A DNA stretch of 64,000 nucleotides from the NCBI RefSeq assembly GCF_014650775.1, contig NZ_BMVP01000002.1, positions 946,115 through 1,010,114 of the forward strand, written 5' to 3'. The position numbers and the translations under genes are program-made. The notes beneath the pieces are model-generated. The model saw only the letters and a list, made by a program, of their open reading frames with translations. It ran no database searches and was not told the DNA's origin. Positions 59,188 to 64,000 of the stretch are shown piece after piece (position 1 is the stretch's first letter; every line of letters starts with the position of its first letter). The DNA comes from Streptomyces cirratus (lineage in GTDB: Bacteria; Actinomycetota; Actinomycetes; Streptomycetales; Streptomycetaceae).

Positions 59188-60810
59188 ATGACGACGACAG
59201 AGGCGACTGCGCCGACAGAGGCCCTCGACGACGGCTTCCACGTCTTCGACACCACCCTGCGCGACGGTGCCCAGCGTGAGGGCATCAACCTCACGGTCGC
59301 GGACAAGCTGACGATCGCCCGGCACCTGGACGACTTCGGGGTGGGTTTCATCGAGGGCGGCTGGCCCGGCGCCAACCCCCGCGACACCGAGTTCTTCGCC
59401 CGCGCCCGCGCCGAGATCGACTTCAAGCACGCCAAGCTCGTCGCCTTCGGCGCCACCCGCCGGGCCGGCGGCTCCGCCGCCGCGGACCCGCAGGTCCGCG
59501 CCCTGCTGGAGTCCGGCGCACCGGTGATCACCCTGGTCGCCAAGTCCCACGACCGGCACGTCGAACTCGCGTTGCGCACCACCTTGGACGAGAACCTGGA
59601 GATGGTCCGCGACACCGTCTCCCACCTGGTCGCACAGGGCCGCCGGGTGTTCGTCGACTGCGAGCACTTCTTCGACGGCTACCGCGCCAACGCCGAGTAC
59701 GCGAAGTCCGTCGTACGGACCGCCTACGAGGCCGGCGCCGATGTCGTCGTCCTCTGCGACACCAACGGCGGCATGCTCCCCGCGCAGATCACCGCCACCG
59801 TCGCCACCGTCCTCGCCGACACCGGGGCACGCCTGGGCATCCACGCCCAGGACGACACCGGCTGCGCGGTGGCCAACACCCTCGCCGCCGTCGACGCGGG
59901 CGCCACCCACGTGCAGTGCACCGCGAACGGCTACGGCGAGCGCGTCGGCAACGCCAACCTGTTCCCCGTCGTCGCCGCGCTGGAGATCAAGTACGGGCGG
60001 CGGGTGCTGCCCGAGGGCGCGCTCGCCGAGATGACCCGGATCTCGCACGCCATCGCCGAGGTCGTCAACCTCACGCCCTCCACGCACCAGCCGTACGTGG
60101 GCGTCTCCGCCTTCGCGCACAAAGCGGGCCTGCACGCCTCCGCCATCAAGGTCGACCCGGACCTCTACCAGCACATCGACCCCGAGCGCGTCGGCAACAC
60201 GATGCGGATGCTGGTCTCCGACATGGCCGGCCGCGCCTCCATCGAGCTCAAGGGCAAGGAACTCGGCGTCGACCTCGGCGGCGACCGCGCGCTGATCTCC
60301 CGGGTCGTGGAGCGGGTCAAGGAGCGCGAGCTCCAGGGCTACACCTACGAGGCCGCCGACGCCTCCTTCGAGCTGCTATTGCGCGCCGAGGCCGAGGGCC
60401 GGGCCCGCAAGTACTTCCGTGTCGAGTCCTGGAGGGCGATCGTCGAGGACCGCCCGGACGGCACCCACGCCAACGAGGCCACCGTCAAGCTGTGGGCCAA
60501 GGGCGAGCGGATCGTCGCGACGGCCGAGGGCAACGGCCCCGTCAACGCGCTCGACCGTGCGCTGAGGGTGGCACTGGAGCGGTTCTACCCGCAGCTGGCC
60601 AAGTTCGAGCTGGTGGACTACAAGGTCCGCATCCTGGAGGGCAAGCACGGCACGGAATCCACGACCCGGGTGCTGATCTCCACGACGGACGGCGCCCGCG
60701 AGTGGTCCACGGTCGGCGTCGCACCGAACGTGATCGCGGCCTCCTGGCAGGCACTGGAGGACGCCTTCACCTACGGCCTCCTGCGCGCGGGCGTCGAACC
60801 GGCCGAGTAG
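59188..60810 (+). CDS. cimA: (R)-Citramalate synthase
   Basis: DRE-TIM metallolyase family (540 residues) condensing pyruvate and acetyl-CoA to citramalate, giving 2-oxobutyrate for isoleucine without threonine deaminase. Catalytic motif VFDTTLRDGAQREGINLT, GGWPGANPRDTEFF, HxH region GIHAQDDTGCAVANT and ANGYGERVGNANL; a C-terminal LeuA-like dimer allosteric domain follows. It is often annotated 2-isopropylmalate synthase; the GWPG and length favour CimA. ATG 59188. Regulated by an Ile leader and attenuator as seen upstream. Confidence 0.93.
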   Translation: MTTTEATAPTEALDDGFHVFDTTLRDGAQREGINLTVADKLTIARHLDDFGVGFIEGGWPGANPRDTEFFARARAEIDFKHAKLVAFGATRRAGGSAAADPQVRALLESGAPVITLVAKSHDRHVELALRTTLDENLEMVRDTVSHLVAQGRRVFVDCEHFFDGYRANAEYAKSVVRTAYEAGADVVVLCDTNGGMLPAQITATVATVLADTGARLGIHAQDDTGCAVANTLAAVDAGATHVQCTANGYGERVGNANLFPVVAALEIKYGRRVLPEGALAEMTRISHAIAEVVNLTPSTHQPYVGVSAFAHKAGLHASAIKVDPDLYQHIDPERVGNTMRMLVSDMAGRASIELKGKELGVDLGGDRALISRVVERVKERELQGYTYEAADASFELLLRAEAEGRARKYFRVESWRAIVEDRPDGTHANEATVKLWAKGERIVATAEGNGPVNALDRALRVALERFYPQLAKFELVDYKVRILEGKHGTESTTRVLISTTDGAREWSTVGVAPNVIAASWQALEDAFTYGLLRAGVEPAE

Positions 60811-60815
60811 CCGCC

Positions 60816-60843
60816 GGGCGGGAGGGGCGCACTCCTCCCGCCC
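60816..60843 (+). terminator. Hairpin after cimA
   Basis: GGGCGGGAGG (60816-60825) pairs with CCTCCCGCCC (60834-60843); no T tail. Confidence 0.7.
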
Positions 60844-60902
60844 CCTGCGGCCCTTATGTTCCGTTCACACGGGACGGGCCCGGTTCGGGTAGCGTCGTGA
60901 CC

Positions 60903-62246
60903 ATGAGGACCAGGCCTGTTTCCGTATTGTCCGGTCTGTTGCTGGCACTGTTCGCGGTCGCCTTCGTGGGCGTACCGCAGGCGTCCGCCGCCACCGGAAC
61001 CGCAGCCGTCGCGCAGGCCCTCAAGAAGGGCCCGGTCTACGTCGACCCCCGCGCCGAGGCACAGCTGCCGAAGGCGCAGGCCGACGCGCTGGCCCAGAAG
61101 ATCGAGAAGGCCGGGAAGCCGGTCTTCGTCGCGGTCCTCCCGGCCACCGCCGAGTTCCCGCCGCAGGGGCTGCTGAGCGCCGTCCGGGCCCAGACGGGCA
61201 TCACGGGGCTGTACGCGATCCGCCTCGGCAACGCCTTCGACGCCGGGGCCGACGCCTCCGTCATGCCGCGGGTCGCCGTACGCAACCTCACCGACGCCGT
61301 GAAGGCGGGCGGCCCGGTCGACGCGGTCACCGAGCTGAACAACTTCGTCGACCAGGCCCTCACCCAGACCAAGGGCCGCGCCCCCGCCTCTTGGGGCGAC
61401 ACGGGCGTCGACGACGGCACCCCGGTCGGCGGCCTGGTCGCGCTCGGCGCGTTGGCCGTGGTCGGCGGCGGCGGCGCCTACGCGCTGGTCCGGCGCAACC
61501 GGAAGAAGAAGGAGGAGGCGCGCCGCGACGCGATCGCCCGCCTCGGCGTGGTCGTGGACGAGGACATCACCGCCTTCGGCGAGGAACTCGACCGGCTGGA
61601 CTTCCGGCCCGGCGAACCCGGCGCCGACGACGCCATGCGCGCGGACTACGGGCAGGCCCTGGACGCGTACGAGAAGGCCAAGCAGATCATGGCGCAGGTC
61701 CGGTACCCGGAGGAGGTGCAGGGCGTCACGCAGGCGCTGGAGGACGGCCGCTACGCCCTGGCCCGCCTCGACGCGCGCCGTCAGGGCAAGCCGGTGCCCG
61801 AGCGCCGGGCGCCCTGCTTCTTCGACCCGCGACACGGCCCGAGCACCGAGGACGCCACCTGGGCCCCGGCGGGCGGGGCGGCCCGCACGGTACCCGTCTG
61901 CACGGCGGACGCCGTGCGGCTGCGCGACGGCCTGGACCCTGCGGTGCGCACGGTCGACACCGACTACGGGCCGCGGCCCTACTACGACGCGGGTCCGGCG
62001 TACGGCCCGTGGGCCGGCGGGTACTTCGGCGGAGGCATCCTGCCCGGGCTGCTCGTGGGCACGGTGCTCGGTTCGCTGATGTCCGGCCCCGCGTACGCCT
62101 CCGACTTCGGCGGAGCGGGCGGCTTCGACGGCGGCGACGTGTCCGGGGCCGACTTCAACCCGGGCGACTTCGGCGGAGGGTTCGACGGGGGCGGAGGGTT
62201 CGACGGCGGCGGTGGCGGCGGCTTCGACGGCGGTGGCGGCTTCTAG
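60903..62246 (+). CDS. Exported membrane protein with Gly/Asp/Phe-rich tail
   Basis: A 447-residue protein of unknown function. A signal peptide (about 1-30, ending VPQASAAT) is followed by an extracellular domain, one membrane helix at about 178-198 (GGLVALGALAVVGGGGAYAL), a Lys/Arg stop, and a cytoplasmic helical part. A second hydrophobic stretch (GGGILPGLLVGTVLGSLMSG) precedes a tail of ~50 residues built from GGFDGGG-like repeats. The tail resembles that of TPM-domain membrane proteins. ATG 60903. It is convergent with the YceI gene. Confidence 0.8.
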   Translation: MRTRPVSVLSGLLLALFAVAFVGVPQASAATGTAAVAQALKKGPVYVDPRAEAQLPKAQADALAQKIEKAGKPVFVAVLPATAEFPPQGLLSAVRAQTGITGLYAIRLGNAFDAGADASVMPRVAVRNLTDAVKAGGPVDAVTELNNFVDQALTQTKGRAPASWGDTGVDDGTPVGGLVALGALAVVGGGGAYALVRRNRKKKEEARRDAIARLGVVVDEDITAFGEELDRLDFRPGEPGADDAMRADYGQALDAYEKAKQIMAQVRYPEEVQGVTQALEDGRYALARLDARRQGKPVPERRAPCFFDPRHGPSTEDATWAPAGGAARTVPVCTADAVRLRDGLDPAVRTVDTDYGPRPYYDAGPAYGPWAGGYFGGGILPGLLVGTVLGSLMSGPAYASDFGGAGGFDGGDVSGADFNPGDFGGGFDGGGGFDGGGGGGFDGGGGF

Positions 62247-62326
62247 CGCTGTGGCCGGGCGGTCCGCAGATCAGGCCCGACCACCGGGCCCACCGATGAG
62301 GTGCACCGATCAGGCCGACGCCCCGG

Positions 62327-62950
62327 TCAGGCCTGCTTGACGGCCGAGATGTCGAAGGTCAGCTTCACCTTGTCACTGACCATCACGCCGCCGGCCTCCA
62401 GTGCGGCGTTCCACGTCAGGCCCCAGTCGGAGCGCAGGATCTGCGCGGAGCCCTCGAAGCCGACGCGCTGGTTGCCGTAGACGTCGGTGGCGGAGCCGTT
62501 GAACTCCAGGTCGATCGAGAGCGGACGGGTGACGTCCTTGATCGTCAGGTCGCCCGTGATGCGGTACGTGTCACCGCCGAGCGCGGCCGCCCCGGTGGAG
62601 CGGAAGCTCATCAGGGGGAAGGTCTCGGAGTCGAAGAAGTCGTCGCCGCGCAGGTGGCCGTCGCGGTCGGCGATGCCGGTGTCCACGGAGGCGGTCTTCA
62701 CGTCGATGGAGGCCGTCGAGCGGGCCGGGTCGGCGCCGTCCAGGTGCAGCAGGCCCTCGTGGTCGGAGAAGGCGCCGCGGACGTTGGTGACCATGGCGTG
62801 CCGGACGGTGAAGCCGATGCTGCTGTGCGCCGGGTCGATGGTGTAGTCACCGGTGAGGGCCGCGAGCGCCGGGTCCACGTCCAGCGTGGCGACGGGCGCG
62901 GTGGTGGCGGCGGTGGCGTTCCGGCTGCTGCGGCGGGTGAAGATGCTCAT
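62327..62950 (-). CDS. YceI-family protein
   Basis: A 207-residue lipocalin-like beta-barrel protein that in characterised members binds polyisoprenoids. Core: GDYTIDPAHSSIGFTVRHAM, VRGAFSDHEG, FFDSETFPLMSFRST and DVTRPLSIDLEFNG. There is no signal peptide, so this is the cytoplasmic actinobacterial form. ATG 62950 follows AGGAG; GTG 62956 is in frame. Two GTTnAAnnTTCAAC boxes lie just upstream. Confidence 0.92.
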   Translation of the reverse strand: MSIFTRRSSRNATAATTAPVATLDVDPALAALTGDYTIDPAHSSIGFTVRHAMVTNVRGAFSDHEGLLHLDGADPARSTASIDVKTASVDTGIADRDGHLRGDDFFDSETFPLMSFRSTGAAALGGDTYRITGDLTIKDVTRPLSIDLEFNGSATDVYGNQRVGFEGSAQILRSDWGLTWNAALEAGGVMVSDKVKLTFDISAVKQA

Positions 62951-63002
62951 GATCACTCCTGTGGGGGCGTATCGCCGACGGCCCGTCGGCGGTCGAAACT
63001 TT

Positions 63003-63053
63003 GTTTAAGCTTCAACGACAACGACGCTAAGGCTATTTCGTTCAAATTTCAAC
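63003..63053. promoter_or_regulatory. Paired operator-like boxes upstream of yceI
   Basis: GTTTAAGCTTCAAC (63003-63016) and GTTCAAATTTCAAC (63040-63053) agree at 11 of 14 bases and are near-palindromic, with starts 37 bases apart. This AT-rich pair lies 53-103 bases upstream of the yceI ATG and looks like a MarR-type operator pair. Confidence 0.6.
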
Positions 63054-63224
63054 CTCTCTGCCTCCACTCGGGTGATTTATAGGATTCCCACAACGGCCGG
63101 ACCCCCCGTCTGGTGGAGTCCGTGCATCTTCCGGCGGTTCTGTCCGGCCCGGACAGCGGAACGCTCCGGAGACTGTGTGGAACCAACGGAGGGTTTTCGG
63201 CCCGTCACTTCGTAAGGTCGGTAC

Positions 63225-64000
63225 ATGACCGTTGTGGACCAGACTCCGAGCGAGCCGACGGACGCCCGCGGGCGCGTGGCCGAACTGCACTCCCTCAGGG
63301 AGCAGGCGCGACGCGGCCCGAGTGACCGGGCGACCGAGGCGCAGCACGCCAAGGGCAAGCTGACCGCGCGTGAGCGCATCGCGCTGCTGCTCGATGAGGG
63401 CTCGTTCCGGGAGGTCGAGCAGTTGCGCCGGCATCGGGCGAGCGGCTTCGGCCTGGAGGGCAAGAAGCCCTACACGGACGGTGTCATCACCGGCTGGGGC
63501 ACCGTCGAGGGCCGTACGGTCTTCGTCTACGCGCACGACTTCCGGATCTTCGGCGGTGCTCTGGGCGAGGCCCACGCCACGAAGATCCACAAGATCATGG
63601 ACATGGCCATCGCGGCCGGTGCCCCGCTGGTCTCGCTCAACGACGGGGCGGGCGCCCGTATCCAGGAGGGCGTCTCCGCCCTCGCCGGCTACGGCGGCAT
63701 CTTCCAGCGCAACACCAAGGCCTCCGGTGTCATCCCGCAGATCTCGGTCATGCTGGGCCCCTGTGCCGGCGGTGCCGCGTACTCCCCGGCCCTGACGGAC
63801 TTCGTCTTCATGGTCCGCGAGACCTCGCAGATGTTCATCACCGGCCCGGACGTGGTCCGCGCGGTGACCGGCGAGGAGATCACCCAGAACGGCCTCGGCG
63901 GCGCCGACGTGCACGCCGAGACCTCGGGCGTGGCGCATTTCGCGTACGACGACGAGGAGACCTGCATCTCCGAGGTCCGCTACCTCATCACGATGCTGCC
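63225..64000 (+). CDS. accB: Acyl-CoA (propionyl-/acetyl-CoA) carboxylase beta subunit, 3' end outside window
   Basis: Carboxyltransferase subunit that moves CO2 from biotin to acetyl- or propionyl-CoA, supplying malonyl- or methylmalonyl-CoA for fatty acids and polyketides. The 258 visible residues show the family pattern: KLTARERIALLLDEGSF, VEGRTVFVYAHDFRIFGGAL, NDGAGARIQEGVSALAGYGG and MLGPCAGGAAYSPAL (oxyanion region). ATG 63225 start. The gene runs out of the window. By synteny from memory it matches S. coelicolor accB/pccB (SCO5535), usually followed by small accE. Confidence 0.93.
   Translation, partial: MTVVDQTPSEPTDARGRVAELHSLREQARRGPSDRATEAQHAKGKLTARERIALLLDEGSFREVEQLRRHRASGFGLEGKKPYTDGVITGWGTVEGRTVFVYAHDFRIFGGALGEAHATKIHKIMDMAIAAGAPLVSLNDGAGARIQEGVSALAGYGGIFQRNTKASGVIPQISVMLGPCAGGAAYSPALTDFVFMVRETSQMFITGPDVVRAVTGEEITQNGLGGADVHAETSGVAHFAYDDEETCISEVRYLITML

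Overview
The window is chromosomal DNA from a Streptomyces-type actinomycete. It has very high G+C, GTG and TTG starts are common, genes are packed in short operons, and the set of WhiJ-type XRE/DUF397, DmdR-type iron box, GGDEF-EAL, PucR and TetR/MarR genes is typical of that genus. From memory, the gene order (ligA, rmdB, gatCAB, cdgE, ilvBNC, serA, proline genes, leuB, ilvE, urease-like pair, cimA, accB) follows the core arm of the S. coelicolor chromosome around SCO5494 to SCO5535. I see no insertion sequence, prophage, CRISPR array, rRNA or tRNA gene.

Layout. 1-8.0 kb: 3' end of ligA, a membrane GGDEF-EAL protein (RmdB type), then gatC, gatA, a small membrane ORF and gatB. 8.0-15.2 kb, mostly minus strand: a Ser/Thr kinase with an extracellular NPCBM-like domain, a frameshifted DUF397 gene with its XRE regulator, an iron-box-controlled operon of a penicillin-acylase-family Ntn hydrolase and an IucB-like acyltransferase, a DinB-like protein and a GNAT. 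15.2-26.4 kb: cupin, MMPL exporter, GNAT, membrane protein, a large ATP-binding LuxR regulator, PQQ-type dehydrogenase lipoprotein, aldo/keto reductase and 2-hydroxyacid dehydrogenase. 26.4-35.3 kb: a CdgE-type GGDEF-EAL gene carrying a TTA (bldA) codon and a candidate BldD box, then ilvB with an ILVL leader peptide and attenuator, ilvN, ilvC and serA. 35.3-49 kb: MFS/TetR, an SGNH hydrolase, PucR with the proline catabolic pair, a quinone oxidoreductase/MarR pair, a nitroreductase, an AAC(2')-like acetyltransferase, a Tat-exported phospholipase C and an MDR/LysR pair. 49-64 kb: leuB, ilvE, an NCS1 permease, a fused ureAB, a urease-alpha-like gene with a changed active-site region, an agmatine-deiminase-family gene and a TetR, then cimA with its own Ile-codon leader and attenuator, a Gly-rich membrane protein, YceI and the start of an acyl-CoA carboxylase beta subunit.

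How the genes work together. IlvBNC, LeuB, IlvE and CimA cover much of branched-chain amino-acid synthesis, with isoleucine supplied through citramalate. Two of these transcripts (ilvB and cimA) carry leader peptides matched to their end products, so both probably use ribosome-mediated attenuation. PucR, ProDH and P5C dehydrogenase form a proline-to-glutamate module. The two GGDEF-EAL genes link the region to c-di-GMP control of development.

The most unusual unit is 52.9-58.9 kb: permease, UreAB fusion, urease-like UreC with all metal ligands but a changed flap and substrate loop, a deiminase and a TetR, with no UreDEFG maturation genes. I infer that it may be a catabolic cassette for a guanidino or ureido compound rather than for plain urea.
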